From Girardinichthys multiradiatus (taxonomy: Eukaryota > Chordata > Actinopteri > Cyprinodontiformes > Goodeidae), in assembly GCF_021462225.1 (NCBI RefSeq), contig NC_061798.1, positions 24,033,320 through 24,097,319 on the forward strand: DNA of 64,000 nt, written 5' to 3'. Below are positions 44,501-57,600 of the stretch, one piece after another. The position numbers and the translations under genes are program-made. The notes beneath the pieces are model-generated. The model was not told the origin of the DNA, made no database searches, and saw only the letters and a program-made list of their open reading frames with translations. Every line of letters starts with the position of its first letter. The first letter of the stretch is position 1.

Positions 44501-47249
44501 TACAAAAGAGTGTTGAGCAGTATTACCACTATGAGACTATTACTTTCTGCCTTGTAGCTTTCTTCTGTCCATTTGTCCTTTCTCTCCCATGTCCTTCCTT
44601 GCTTCCCCTCTTTCCTTGCTTGTGTCGCTCATTCATTCATTCATGCATTTATTCATTGCTTTATTTGCTTTCTGGGTCCTTCCTTCTGGAAGGAGCTTCT
44701 TGGTTCTTTAAGAAGCAAGAAACATGCAACAGAACAGAAAAGAATAATATTGTTCCACATTGGGAATGGCAGCAGAGGAAGAAGCCTACTGTAAAAAGCA
44801 AAAACCATTCAAAAATGGATGCATCTAGATTTCATCTAAAGAATGTGTCTAATTACGTTGCTCTAGTTGTATGTGCACGTCTATGAACAAATACAAATTG
44901 ATAGGTAGTCACAGCCCTACATGAAAACACTTACAGTGGTTATGTGAATCTTTTCAAATAGAAGCATATATTACTTGTTTTGTTGTATAAAAGCTAGGTT
45001 TTATTCAATTTTCCTGGAACACAACAGTTTTTCCAATAAGGTTTCAGCCTCTGCTTGACTTGGTTTGGTTCCATTATCTGCATTACTGAATCTATGCTTT
45101 TCATTGTGTGTGTGAAGAGAATGAACAAACATAGTTAGATACATATTTTTATTTTTCTCTTGATCATTTTGCATAGATGCAGTACATGTCCTCATGAAGG
45201 CATACACTCACAAGGTCACAATATTTTATAGATGTTTATAGAAATATTTTAACATCAGCGGATAAGGATGAAACTTTGTCAAAACATGAAAATCAAAACT
45301 ACCCGAATAAAGAAAAACAAGCATGAGGTGTGCCAGAAATCTAAAATTTTACATTTAATTTTGTGCACTGACCTTTCACTCAATAATCCCTAAGGTGGAT
45401 ATGTTTCATTTCATTAGCTTCTGTTGAATATTACAACACCTTCTCTCAATGCATACAGATTTGAAATACATAATAGAATATGACTATATTTTTTATTTCA
45501 GCATTTTAATCGGGCACTTGGCAACCAGCTAGAAATCCGGGCTCATTTTAGCATAGATAATCCATACAGTTCTCTACAAAATTCCAGCAAGCTGTTCCAA
45601 ATTCAGCCACTTCCTACACTGATCCAGAATGGAAGAATATGGCTCTATACCTAGGTGCTGTGTACCATCATCATGTAGTCATTGAATTGCAGTATTAAAT
45701 ATCTATAACTCGGGACACAGACCTATTCTAAGGAGAGTTCTGCTTCCTGAAATACGTTCCTGCATCTGTAGGGTGTTGCACTGAAGTTTCTTCTACATGG
45801 TTACTGCCCATGTTTGCACACTTATGAGGAGTGAGGGAATTGGGTTTTACATGGAAATTTGGCAGATCAAGTTTATGCCAAAAAGCTTGATTTTGGTCAA
45901 GACAACAGCACCTTCTTCCAAGCCTTTTTTAAATCATTTCCATAGTGGTTGTCTGGTTGATTCTGTTTTTAACTGCAACCAGGCTGTTAACAAGCTCCTA
46001 CATCTACTGTAGCTTAATGCTGATTCATCACCTTTGTCATGATCTTCTTCAGATTAAGAGTAATTGATAATTGCCTTCTTCTCGGCAGACTTTATCCTGT
46101 TGGTCTTGTATGCCATTCAAGCCTTATACCGATGTACTGCATTGGTCCTTGATGTCCTTTGATAGCTTTTCAGAGTCCCCCCAAGGTGCTGGAGAAGTTC
46201 GAAAGGAAAATAAAACTTTCTGCAGACAAGGGTGCTTTAGACACATAAAGAGCTATCTGCAGATGACAGATTATTTGCAAACTGTGTGATACATGGGTAC
46301 ATACCCAAACCACATGTCCTATAAAATTCTTGTTCATACATATTACATGCTGATGATTTTGGAACTTCTAAATATTTAATATTTTAGGAGATTTTTGGTT
46401 GGCATTCTGACTTATTTTCCCCACTGTAACTTATTGATAAGAGCATGTTGTCAAATTGTATGAGTAAATCCAAATGCAGCTATTCTCGCTCATTTGCAAA
46501 GACTGTTTTAAACTAGAAAATTGGGTAATGTGTCATGACACCTTATAAAGAAACAATGGCTGGTAAAATACCTATTTCTATTGAATTTGGTGTTATAGAG
46601 GACAACAGGTCAGTACTTAATCAAATGAGTCTGCTCAGTTGTCCATTATTTTCTCTGGGTTTATGATTCAAAATTTCTCCTCTAGTATTTGTTGCCTTGG
46701 TTGCTAATTAGTTCTCAAAACCTTTGATGGGAGGTTTTGGAAGTCTAGACAAACAAAGGCACGCATCTCAAATTTCGTTTTTGGCCTCATGTCCCACATG
46801 CAGACAGCTTTTGCCCGGCAAAGCATTTTGTTATTCGTTTAGCATACATTTCCTTTTCATGTCCGCCTCAGCCTTTGTATCCCACCTCTCGCATCCCCTG
46901 CTGCCTTCATGCTGTGGCACGGGCAGGGCTTGACAGATCCTCAGAGCAACATGGTCTTATGATAGATTTTTCACCATCAAAAGGCAGCTCTTTGTGGCCA
47001 ACAGGCCTTTCATTTGAACACTGAAAACAATAACCAGAAATGGTGAATATCTTGTTTGTATCCTTGGGTGTTATAGCACACAGATCAGGGTCAGATATCC
47101 ACATCCATGAACAAGATCTGATTGTGATTAGGTTCAACACTCCTGAGCTGACCTATCTTTCGATTGGTGTGTATTATTTATCAGCACTCTCCTAGTGTGG
47201 TATCTGCACATTATCTACCACAATAAATTACATTTATTATTGTTATTGT
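41600..47249. other. Unassigned sequence of 5.6 kb
   Basis: No gene, RNA or confident repeat family is recognised. It contains an (ATTC)n-like run at about 44625-44660. The longest plus-strand frame (44428-44886, 152 codons) is low-complexity and shows no domain. The stretch could include introns or old repeats beyond recognition by eye. Confidence 0.5.
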
Positions 47250-47602
47250 GGCTGCATGGTGGTGCAGTTGGTAGCACTGTTGCCTTGCAGCAAGAAGGTC
47301 CTGGGTTTGATTCCCAGCCTGGGGTCTTTCTGCATGGAGTTTGCATGTTCTCCCCGTGCATGCGTGGGTTCTCACCGGGTACTCCAGCTTCCTCCCACAG
47401 TCCAAAGACATGCCTGTTAGGTTAATTGGTCACTCTAAATTGCCCTTAAGTGTATGAATTAGTGTGTGCGTGGTTGTTTGTGTGTTGCCCTGCGATGGAC
47501 TGGCGACCTGTCCAGGGTGTACCCTGCCTCTCACCCATAGACTGCTGGAGATAGGCACCAGCTCCCCTGCAACCTACTATGGAATAAGCAGTAGAAAATG
47601 AC
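47250..47602 (+). mobile_element. tRNA-derived SINE
   Basis: The head can fold like a tRNA (ggctgcatggtggtgcagtt to gattcccagcc), with an A-box-like segment at 47260-47275 and a B-box-like gggtttgattccc at 47303-47315. The body has gcatgttctccccgtgc, cctcccacagtccaaagaca and cctgcgatggactggcgacc, a very common fish repeat. It ends near ggaataagcagtagaaaatg, like RTE-type tails, which suggests an RTE LINE partner. Confidence 0.85.
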
Positions 47603-48168
47603 TATTCTTATAGTTGTGTTTCTTCTTGGATTGGGTTGTCTGCAACCTCCAACTCTGCCATGTATAATTTAAATTTATATATTTATTATGAAACACTAAA
47701 TGTGAAGTTATAAATGATTGCTTTTTATGGCTTCTTTTGGAAAAGTATTCTTTATAATCATTTATAATTTGCAATACATATATTTTGTTATATGAAGCAA
47801 CAGTATTTGGAATTTGTTTTTAGAAAGAATAAAAAAAAAATCTAAATATGCATAGAAGATATTGCACTGCAACAATGAAATAATATAATTAACTGCAGTG
47901 CAACAGTCTGAAACTTAAGTTAATTTCAGCTTTTGAAAAAACTGACAGATTTTTAAAAGTGCATGCTATGTCTGCTATTTTGCCCATTATATTAAACACA
48001 ACCAGCTCAGTTCATTTTGTTTTATTGATACAGCACAATCGACAACAAACTGAACAAAGCTTCAGGAACAAATTATGGCAGATCAGTTATAAAAGAGAAT
48101 TGTACCAACAACTGAGCTTTGTGATAGACTTGTATTTCCTTTCGGAACGATCTCTTACCACTTGTGAC
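47603..48168. other. Unassigned AT-rich gap
   Basis: Nothing recognised. Confidence 0.45.
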
Positions 48169-48173
48169 AACGC

Positions 48174-48991
48174 TGTCATAATGTTTGTTATAGATCTGAC
48201 CCACATGCAGAATAACACTCAGGAGAAAGGTAGTAAGTTAAAAGATTTATTTTCATGGGAGTGAAATGGGTTTGCAATTTGGGACTGGTACATCTCCATC
48301 TGCACAGAAGATGGAGAGGGTAAGATCATAGGAAATATAGAGTATGGTAAAGTAGGTTTGTCATTAAGCTTACTGGAGAAAGAAGGTGAACTGCCAGAGG
48401 GATGAGAGATGCGGGGTATGAGAGCACAATGCAGGAGCAGTTCTGTGAAGGTAGATCCTTAGGAGCCTTGATCTAGGACTGTGTGATGAAAGCGGATTGA
48501 TGGTGTGGAGCACAGGTTGGAGGGTCTTGCGTGAGAGTTGGTTGGAGGGTGGAGAGGGTTCGCTTATAATTTGATCAGGATGGTCGAAGAGCAAGGAAGC
48601 TGCCAACTTGAACTTGATCCGGAGGAAATAACTAGAGACTTGAATCCTCATCCAGAAGTCAGAAAACACTCTTTAAGAAGAGTCTGGAAACCAGCTTGAA
48701 CTCGACCAGGTCTGGAAGCAATCTGAGGAGGAGGACATACTTAAATTATTCAGAGTTCAGGAGGAAACAAGAAAGCAAAACTAGAGCTAGAATTTGGCGA
48801 GAGTCTGTTACTACTGGAGGCTGGTACTCAGGCATCGAAGTGCTGGCAGCTTCCAGTCTATATACACCTCCAGGTAATTAGTAAATGCGAATCACCTGTG
48901 CTGTCTGCCTCTGTGAACTCCAACACCATCTAGTGACCAAGCAGAGTAAATAGCAGGCAACACAAACACAGTAAACTCACAGACCCTGACA
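48174..48991 (-). mobile_element. Gypsy-type solo LTR
   Basis: 818 bp with ends tgtcataatg and accctgaca; on the minus strand it starts TGTCAGGGTC. The flanks AACGC (48169-48173) and AATGC (48992-48996) form a 5-bp duplication with one CpG-type change. A TATA-like motif is at 48857-48865 and AATAAA at 48246-48251, both minus strand. The end (ctgcatgtgggtcagatcta) is closely similar to that of the gypsy 3' LTR at 15611-16377, placing both in related lineages. Confidence 0.85.
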
Positions 48992-48996
48992 AATGC

Positions 48997-51769
48997 ATTG
49001 TTTATGATTTACAACATATGATTTAAACCACTTGTAACCCAGTCCAAAATAAAGGTATTTTGGATTGAATTAAGTTCATGAAAGGAGTAATAATTTAGAC
49101 TGTGACAAAAATGTTGTCTTACATGTTAAAATTGTTATAAATAAGTTTAAAAAACTGTGTTTGTAAGTACTTAAAATACTATGGTATAAGAAGTTAAAGA
49201 ATTTACAAATATGTAGTTTAAACACGTTTTTATAAAAATGTAATCTTCATTATACTTTGTTTTCAAGAGCTCATGTTTATAAGAGGAAGTGGTGTAGAGC
49301 CGAACAAATTTGCCAGTCCGTGATTGGCCAAGGACCAGGAAGTACAACGGGAATTGGAAGTAATCTACAGCATGAGAGATAGCTTGACCGCGCTGGAAAG
49401 AAACGTGGCGAAGTTATTAAAACGGGTGTTTGCTGATATTTTAGACTTTCAACTTGATAGTCTGTGTACAGATATCAACTCTACCCTTTTGTTTGAAGCT
49501 ACTGTGATTATTTCAACCTGGAATTTGCTGTACAGTAGTTGTGAGCTTTTATTTATTGCTTGCTAATGCATTAGCATTCATTAACAAAGTGGATGGACTT
49601 GGAGTACTGTAAGCTAAATTGGCTAACAGAAGAAGACTTAGTTAATGTTTCCATCGTGGGAGCTTCCAGAGTTAAGCCTAATGCAGAGAGATGAGCTTAC
49701 ACTGATAGTGTATATGACTGTGCTGGAAAACTTCACTGGCCTTCTTCACTGGACTTTCCTGCTGCCTGCTGATTCCTGTGGACCAAGAGACTGGTAAAGG
49801 AGCTGACAACATCCCGCACCATCATCTTCTTTCTAACTGGGACAAAGGACAAGTGAAATTCCAAAAGGGTTCAAGATTTTCTTTTTGGAGCGAGGTATCA
49901 CATTTCATGCTTCACCATCATATCAGGCCTGCAACATAGGGTTTATTTTCTTGGACTATATTTTAGTTAATTATTTGCCGGCTTAGATGGACATTGAAGT
50001 GTGGGCCCACTTTAGTTTACATAGGTTTTGGAAAACTGAAAGACTGAAATATTGTTATAATCCTGTGAATTTATTATGGTGTTTAATATATGTTTCAGAA
50101 GTTTAAACTTTATTCCTGTATGTGTTGGATTATTTCTGGTAGAATAGTATTTGAATAAGGAATAGAGTTTGGATATTTCATTGCATATATTTTGCTTTAC
50201 AGTATATTCAGAGTTTTTATTCTTTCTCAGAGCCATATTATTAGGAGAAAATAACCTAAAGTGCTAGTGTCCTATTACTCTAAGGTGAGTGAAACTCAAC
50301 ATAGGTCTAAAACACGAGAGTGTATAAAGAAGTTGTAGGATACATTTATTAGAGTTATGAGTTGTAAGTCAAGTTAATTGGTTTAACGAACTCAGGGGAA
50401 CTTACCTACTTTAGATGGGTGTATGGGCTACACACTCTACTTATTTTATTAAGAAATCATGTTTGATACACAGCCATATAACTTCTTTAAGTGTTCTTTG
50501 GGACACACAATTTCTTCACTGTTCACTTCATCATAAAAGCGATTATTTTGTGCACCTAATAATTTTTTGTCCTCAGTTTCCTGCTCTTTAGAATTATTTT
50601 CTCATTAGAAGAGAGTTTAAAATTGTAGGATGAAATGTTGCTACCTTTTTTTGCATTATTCTGTCCAGGATTATCTGAAGTCCTCTCTAACTGACAAGAC
50701 AAAGGAAAGTATAAAATATTTCAGTCATTTCTTCATTTAAGTCAGGTTGTTAGGAAACAACCATTTTAGCACTCCATAACATTATACTGCATTAAAGCTA
50801 CTAAAACATAGAGATTGACTGTGCAACGATTGTTCCACAAGCATCTAACTGCAGAATATCTAGGGGAAACATGCAACCTCCACCTATATCATTCACTTTT
50901 ACCACTCAAGAAACATGCATCTCTTGGCAATTTATCCAACTTGTAAAGCCATTTCACACAACTAAAATGAGATATTGGATTCCAGAATATTTGTCTTGTT
51001 TTTATTCATTGATAATATGTCTGTTTCCAATAATAATTCAGAAAATATTTTATTTAGTTTTTACATGTTTGTAATTTAGCAATTTGTTTTACAATATCTT
51101 TACAAATATTTTCCAAATAATATGTAAACATAATTTCACAGAGGGGTCTAAGCTTGCAGGAATTGAATAAGTTAATCATTCAGCTTCTTATCCACCTACA
51201 TATAGGAGATGCATATCTTCACCCATGTTATCTTACTGTTTATGTAGTTATAAGATCTCTTTGTTCCCACGTGTTCAGATGGCTTTGAGTTCATCATTGC
51301 TTGGTTTGACCCTGGGGCAATGTCACCAGATCAGAACAGAGAGCTACTACAAAGGAGCAACAGATACAGTGGAGATGCAGCTCGACTAATCCACTTCTAA
51401 AGTGAAACAGTGACAGGGATGTGAGGGATTTTGGTGGCGTTTTGTGTGGCATTTTGAAGAACTTTAGGCCTAACATATTTATTTCACACACGTAGAATAG
51501 GTAATAGAAGTATTATACAACCCAATGGCTTTCTCAGTAAACATTTTGAATGGTAATATTGACATAAAACTCACACTGGATATTGGTAACAACCCAAGTA
51601 ATCCACACATACAAAGAAATCAACAACAGCAATAGGCAAATAAATCCATTAATTTGATTATATGGAATGAGTGGATAGGAATTAAACACACCAGCTAAAA
51701 TATATGAAATACTTAGCAGAAAAGGCAATACTAGTAAGAACAGCTTCAAGACATTTTCAGTTTGAAGAA
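48997..51769. other. Unassigned sequence with a slightly GC-richer patch
   Basis: The 49290-49420 patch holds an inverted CCAAT motif (gattggcc) and ccaggaagt, and could be a decayed promoter or LTR, but no ends were found. The rest has no recognisable content. Confidence 0.35.
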
Positions 51770-52400
51770 ACTAGTTGGATGCGATGCTCAGGTGTTATCT
51801 TGACCCATTCTTCCACAAAAATTGTACAGTCAGTATTCCCAGTATTTCAATGGCTCGTCCATGTGTTCTGCAGCAAACCGTAAAAGACCATCATCTGAGT
51901 GAGTAGGATCTTTCTTCAGCAGTGGAGTCTTGTGCGGTGAGCATGAATACAGGCCCTGGTAGTTGAATGAATTACTTATTAATTTTCATGTAAACAGTGC
52001 ATCATCTAATTTCAGGTCTTTCTGAAATTTGCTGCAAGTGGCACTTTGTAAATGAACAGTGGCTCTGATGTTTTCTTTTAATTCTTCTATCAAAAGCTTT
52101 GGGGGGAGCACATGGTCGTAGGTGGGTTTTGTTTTTTTGTTTGTTTTTGGTAAATGATGCTCCTTCCACCTCTGAATTATGTTTCCAGTGTTGCTCACTG
52201 CAAGATTCAGAAACGAAGAAATACATTTGTAGCCAATGCTATCAGTGTATTTTGTGAGAATAAAGTTGCAACATCTAGAGAAAGCTTGCTTTTACCCATA
52301 ATGACATGCTGTTCATGTTACACCGTGGCAATCCGAAAACATTTTATAAATCACAAACTAGAAGTCCACCATCTGATGTTGATTTTTACTGATAGAATCA
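51770..52400 (-). mobile_element. Decayed Tc1-type transposon remnant (sixth type)
   Basis: On the minus strand short stretches resemble the N-terminal and middle parts of a Tc1-type transposase gene: a start-like MGKSKLSLD near 52297, and near 51800 WVKITPEH. Frames are full of stops. The plus strand shows typical reverse-strand blocks such as cttgacccattcttccacaa and gtgagcatgaatacaggcc. Confidence 0.55.
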
Positions 52401-53879
52401 TTGTATGACTTTTTGTAGCTTTTATTCATATGTTCAATACCTATTCCTTATGTAATTGCACTTTATAACACATACATTTAGCCTAATATTTTGTTTTAAT
52501 TTATTTATGTGTTAATTATTTAGTAAGGTGGCAAAATTTGATGTGAATTTCAAGCCAATAGAAACCCTATGATCTATGATATCTTCTGAGAAAAACACTT
52601 TTGATACTTTTTTCCTGTTGTATCTGATTTTATAGCAATACTCATGCACTCTGTTTACTTGCAACAATGTCATAGTTCACTGCAACAGTTGCAAGAGCAA
52701 TGCAAGGGAAAGTAATGCTGTAAATGGACTATACAGTTCATGTCCATCGCTTTTCTCCTGACAATTCCTTTCCATTTTTAGCATATCTGTCTCTCTGACA
52801 AAAAAACTTGAAGTCTCTTACAAATTACTTTACTCCACGTACTTCCCTCTTTCTGTGATCACACATCATTTGATTAAGCTCTCCTTTGTTTATTTGAAGT
52901 TTTAAGTAAAATAAAAGAAATCAGTGATGAAATAAACTTAGCATGGTGTGAAAGAGATAATGGTGCACTGTGCTTGTAAACACTCCCACTGAAATGTCTT
53001 GAACATGATAATCTCTATAACATGCTGCATGTGTGTATGTGTATGTGTGTGTGTTTGGATGACAAGAAGATGAGAGAAGACAGACACAACAGTTGCATCA
53101 TGATTGTAACATCTGAGGCATTTATGATTTATTTATGCATCTTGTTTGTTACTGGCATAGAGATGTTTTTGCTAACAGAGAGATATGTATGGCTGGGGGA
53201 AATGGAATATGGAAGCAAGGATGGATTCAACAAAACTCACAGGATAAAAAGAAAACTCAATCATTTTCCCATCACTATTTTTGGCAGTTGGACATTCAGA
53301 CATATAAAAATAGGAATAAAAAATAGGAAAATATGAAAGTTTTCTTTTTTCCCAAGAAAAATAAAAGGAGGTTTTCTGTCAAATTTATATTTTGAGCAAG
53401 CCTGGAGCCACAGAGCATGTGAGCTGAGCTCAGCACATCATCTTGAAAGAGGTAGAGGCAGCGAGCCTGCATCTGTGCAAAGGTAACAAAATCCACCAAG
53501 CAGCACATCTCAAGCTCACAAACTGCTCTGTTTCATCTCTGCATTCTTTAGAGGAATGTCAAGAAAAGACAGTACTGAGTAGTTAAAAAAACTGCCAAAT
53601 GGTCTTTTTCAAACTCTGTCTTTAAGATACATTAAATAAATCTAAAAAGGAACTGCTGAGTCTCATTGTGTGGCCTGTGTGAACAATGAATGTTTTAACT
53701 TCACAAGTACATTTGGTTTTCTCTTTACTTTTCAATAAAATGTTACTTGTAGTCAGAAGATTACTTAATTAATAATTAAATTGATAATTAAAGATTACTT
53801 AACTAATAATTACTCAAATTAACCATAATAATTACTCAAATTAACCCTAAACTACCAGGGGTATGAATGAGTTACATGA
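52401..53879. other. Unassigned AT-rich sequence
   Basis: It contains a short (TG)n tract at about 53028-53056 and an imperfect AT-rich tandem array at 53757-53850 (ttaattaataattaaa and aataattactcaaattaacc units). No gene recognised. Confidence 0.5.
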
Positions 53880-54450
53880 TGAGCCCTTGGTATTTCTTGT
53901 CCCTTCTTCTTTATGTTGCTGTAACTTGGGATTGCTACATCTATCACTACGTCACTCTTTTTTGGTTTTTTCCACGCCAAAATGACTGGTTGTTTTGGCC
54001 ATCACCTGTTTATCATTCTGGATCTGATCTGGATCTATATCCTACAGGATCTTACGCCTATCATTCTCCACCACTCTCAGTGATGTCTTACAGTTTGAGT
54101 TTGGGGCTTCTAGGCCATACTCAGAACAGATGCTCCTGTACGCTATTCCTGCAACCTGGTTATAGCATTCCATGTACATTTTGCCTTCCAGCATCTTGCA
54201 CCCAGCCATTAGGAGCTGGACTTTTACATGGGTATCCTTGCACAGCCTGCATTTGTGACCCATCTGGTGTGATAGACCCTGGCCTTGATTGATCTTGTGC
54301 AGAGTGCCTTTCTCTGTGCTGCCAAGATTAGTAACGCTGTAATGTCCTCACTGTAGCCATTCATAGTACTTCCCAATATCAGCTACATCTTCAATCTCTC
54401 GATTGTATGCACCATGCAGAGGCTTGTCTTTCCATGATAGTTCCTACTGG
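53880..54450 (-). pseudogene. C-terminal remnant of a LINE with a zinc-binding and nuclease-like end
   Basis: The frame 54042-54263 (73 codons) reads HKCRLCKDTH, then LMAGCKML, a C-x2-C...C pattern, followed by YNQVAGIAYRSICSEYGLE and VENDRRKIL. Upstream segments with REKALCTRSIKAR and VYHTR lie in shifted frames. Downstream, separate frames read NDKQVMAK, AWKKPKK, then DVVIDVAIPSYSNIKKK. The D-x(n)-VIDVAIP pattern resembles restriction-like nuclease cores in some non-LTR retrotransposons. Family assignment is inference from memory of similar proteins common in fish; stops and frameshifts make it a pseudogene. Confidence 0.55.
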
Positions 54451-54587
54451 TCTTTCTTTTGCACTTTGGGGTTCTTCTGAATGAGACATTGATTGAGTAG
54501 ATGGGGACCATCTCTGTGATGTATTCAGTATTTGCCATTTCATCCTGGATAGTGAATCTAATGCTCACCACACTTGGCCTAAATACA

Positions 54588-54985
54588 TTATATTGCCAAA
54601 ACTATTTGTCTGTCTTCTTTTACATGTGCATGAACTTAAATAACATCCTATTCTTAGTCTATAAGGTCCAAATTGTTGAAGGACCCACCGTTGCCAGCTA
54701 TAGCATTTTTAAATACTCTGTAAACATCTTCCACAAGGTTTAGGAGTGTGTTCATAGTTAGATGAGAAAACCAGAATTGCAGCCTCTGCTCTAATTCATC
54801 CCAAGGGTGTTCAGGAAGGTGTTCAAGGAGGTCAGGACTCTGTGCAGCCAGTCATGTTTTTCCACAAGTCATGTTTCTCAACACCAAACTCTATACACCT
54901 GCAGCCAGGAGGTTATTGTAACACTGGAATTCATTGATTTGGTGGTGTGATCCAATACCAGATGGTCTATATACTTTGATTGTTG
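54588..54985 (-). mobile_element. Decayed Tc1-type fragment
   Basis: The left part (ttgccaaaactatttgtctg) and blocks such as ccacaaggtttaggagtgtg, ctctaattcatcccaa and ggtcaggactctgtgcagcc match the reverse strand of another common fish Tc1 type. The transposase catalytic part is deleted, and the right end near ggtggtgtgatccaatacca is decayed. Confidence 0.6.
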
Positions 54986-55496
54986 AGCCTATCACCTGCA
55001 GCAGTATCTGGACGTGCTCATGTTGAACAGAAAATGTCCAACATAACAGAATACATAAACACATACATAGAACTTTTAGTAGTGTGTAAAACAGGAAAAA
55101 AGTCTCTGTCCTTTTATATACAAAAGAATAAATTGTGTGAAACAAGGGTTTCAATGACTGTACCAAACTGTAAAGTGGAGTATATAGTACAGGCGCCCTT
55201 ACATGTAGTAAAATTAAGTCAACTTAAATACAGATTAAAAACAATGTTACTTTAGACTGTGGTCATATTTTGTTTAAATAAAACAAGAGTTTCCAAGTTC
55301 TTGGAAGAAAACACTTGCTAATCCAGCTGTGATTGTAAAATAAAAAACAAACTTTTTAAAGCAGTAGCAGGTTTTCATAAATCAAGCCTAACCAATAAAA
55401 CTGTGCCTTTTCAGTATTTATTTTGTTGGTTAGATAGAATAAAAATCCTCAGAAAATTGGCTTTTAGAAGTTTACTCATACTTGTTTACTCACTGA
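54986..55496. other. Unassigned AT-rich gap
   Basis: Nothing recognised; short frames only. Confidence 0.45.
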
Positions 55497-55501
55497 ATAA
55501 C

Positions 55502-56175
55502 TGTCAGGATGTGAGAGTTTGGACTTTGTTTGTGGTTTGGTGTTTTTGTTTTACTAGATGCTCTTGTTTGAAGTTTTGTATTCTTGTTCATCACTTTGTG
55601 TTCTGACAATTCTGGTTTCCTTTTGCCTCCCTGTCTGTTCTCCTCCCATCATTAGTTTTCCTCTTTTAGTTGTTAATTACTCAGTTTCTGTTCCCTTTAC
55701 ATTCATTGTCCCTCTTAGCTCTGTTTCTTCTGTTTATCTTTATTCTCCAATTCCTCCTTTAACAGGTTAGCTTTAGTCATTGTTTACTTTTATTCTAGTC
55801 ATCTTTTCTCCTGTTCTGCTTGGGTCTGTGTTTCTCCTTATTGGTTAATCTGTTTCACCTGCTCCCTCTGCCTCCCAGCCTCCTTGTGTCACCTGTTCCC
55901 TGTTCCTCTGATTACCTGCCCTATTGTTTCTTGTCCACCTTTGTCTGTATTTAAGTTTGCCTTCGTCCTTTGTTCCACGCGGTGTCGTTATGTCTTTTCA
56001 ATGTCCTCATGAGATGTCTTTTGGATTTTGTCCTTGAACTGGATCATCTTGTCACCCTGCAGCTCGCCTGCATGTAAGTGGATTCGCTTTAAATTAAAGG
56101 AGTTTTCGACCACCTCTCTGCTTTTCTCCGTGCTTGTCTGCCTTTTGGTCCACCACAAAAAATAGCGTTATGACA
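55502..56175 (+). mobile_element. Solo LTR (gypsy-type by structure)
   Basis: 674 bp from TGTCAGGATGTG to GTTATGACA with a perfect 5-bp duplication ATAAC at 55497-55501 and 56176-56180. A TATA-like tatttaag lies at 55948-55955. It is pyrimidine-rich on the plus strand. No internal genes remain. Confidence 0.85.
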
Positions 56176-56180
56176 ATAAC

Positions 56181-57099
56181 ACTGTTTTCTTTTTTTTTTT
56201 TTTTTTATATGTGAATTTTGTGTGATTGCAGTTTCAGGTAGTCAGTTTCCCCCATTTCTAGTTTCTGCTCTAAGCTAAGCTAAATGCTAAAAATGTATTT
56301 TTACCCTGCCAGTGTCAGAGTGGCAGAATGTTTGACATAGTTTCTCATCTGACTTTCTACAAGACAGTGAATACGTGTATTTCCCAAAATGTCAAACAGT
56401 TTCTTTAATGGATAAAAAAAAAAAACAGGTTGATATGTCAGGAAAAAAAATATGTACAGATGCATGACTGAATACAGAGATGAAGCACACAGTGAAGCTT
56501 TCAAGCTGTCCCTTTATCGCCTCTGGTGGTAAACCACATGCTGTATACAGTATTAATGGTGCCCTTTACCCCGGAACACAGTAACAGCCAGGCTTTTAGC
56601 TTTTAATTGCATGACTCACAGCTGCTCAAAAGGCAAAGTGTGGGTGAACATGCACTAGGTATGCTGCAGAAGTTCATTATGTTTTACAAGGGACTGAATG
56701 AACAGTGAGCAATAACCAAAAGGTTAGATGATGGAGTATCAATCAGTGTTGGAAAATAGTTAGCTCTGAGAAAAATCGTGTGAATGCAGTGTTAGTAAGC
56801 TATGTTAAAGGATGGGTCATAAATCAATGAGTCCCTCAACCTCTCACAGATCAATTAGTCTCATAAACTACCAAAAATCAGTTTAAAGGGGGATGTTTTC
56901 CTTCACAGTAATTGGTCACATATCTAGAGAATGATCAGTATATTTCTCAGCATTAGAATTATTGAGGATCAATTAAGATTTTCTGGAAAATCAACAGGAA
57001 CCTGTAATCACAGATGGCTGAGTCTCATCACACTTAAAGGTGCTCTAGCTTGAGAAGTGGTGTCTGTGATGGGAATTCGAGTAATGTGAACTCATTGTC
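56181..57099. other. Unassigned AT-rich sequence
   Basis: It has a long thymine run just after the LTR (about 56189-56206). No gene recognised. Confidence 0.5.
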
Positions 57100-57600
57100 A
57101 TTATTCAAGAAACTAATTTGATATAATTTTAGCTTTATAACACGAGCTTTGTAACGTGGTGGATTACCCTGTAATAGCCATCAAAAGATGGATACATATA
57201 CCAGTCTTTATAGGATGGACATGGTCAGCAACAATACTCAGGTAGAATGTGCCATTTAAAACCATTAGTACCAAATAGGCACAAAGTGTGCAGAGAATAT
57301 ATTCCCCATGCCATTAAACCACCACTGCAATCCTACACCTTTGACATAAGGAAGGATGAATCTCCATATTATTTACAATAAATTCTGACGTTATCATCTA
57401 AATGTCGTTGCTGAAATCGAAAGGTCCCAAAGTTTGTAAATCCATATAGCTGTTGCTTACTGGATATTTTCTTCTTCTTGGACCATTCTCAATAAACACA
57501 AGAGGTAGTTGTGTGTGAGAATCCCCATTTATCAGTTTCCGAAACATTCAGAACATTAGCAAGTCATCTTCACTTTGACCAGAGGTCAAATTAATTAAGT
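57100..57600 (-). mobile_element. Decayed Tc1-type copy, same lineage as 61894-62790
   Basis: Reverse-strand blocks match that element: ggatggacatggtcagcaac, aatactcaggtaga, aaattctgac and gctgaaatcgaaa. It extends further toward the transposase N-terminus (ggatattttcttcttcttgg). No open frame remains. Confidence 0.7.

Noticed and set aside
47250..47320. tRNA-like structure that could be taken for a tRNA gene
   Set aside because: It is the head of a SINE with a long non-tRNA body, and a decayed relative occurs at 31620.
53757..53850. Repeated aataattactcaaattaacc units as a possible CRISPR-like array
   Set aside because: Units are adjacent or irregular with no unique spacers, in a eukaryotic context; it is an AT-rich tandem repeat.
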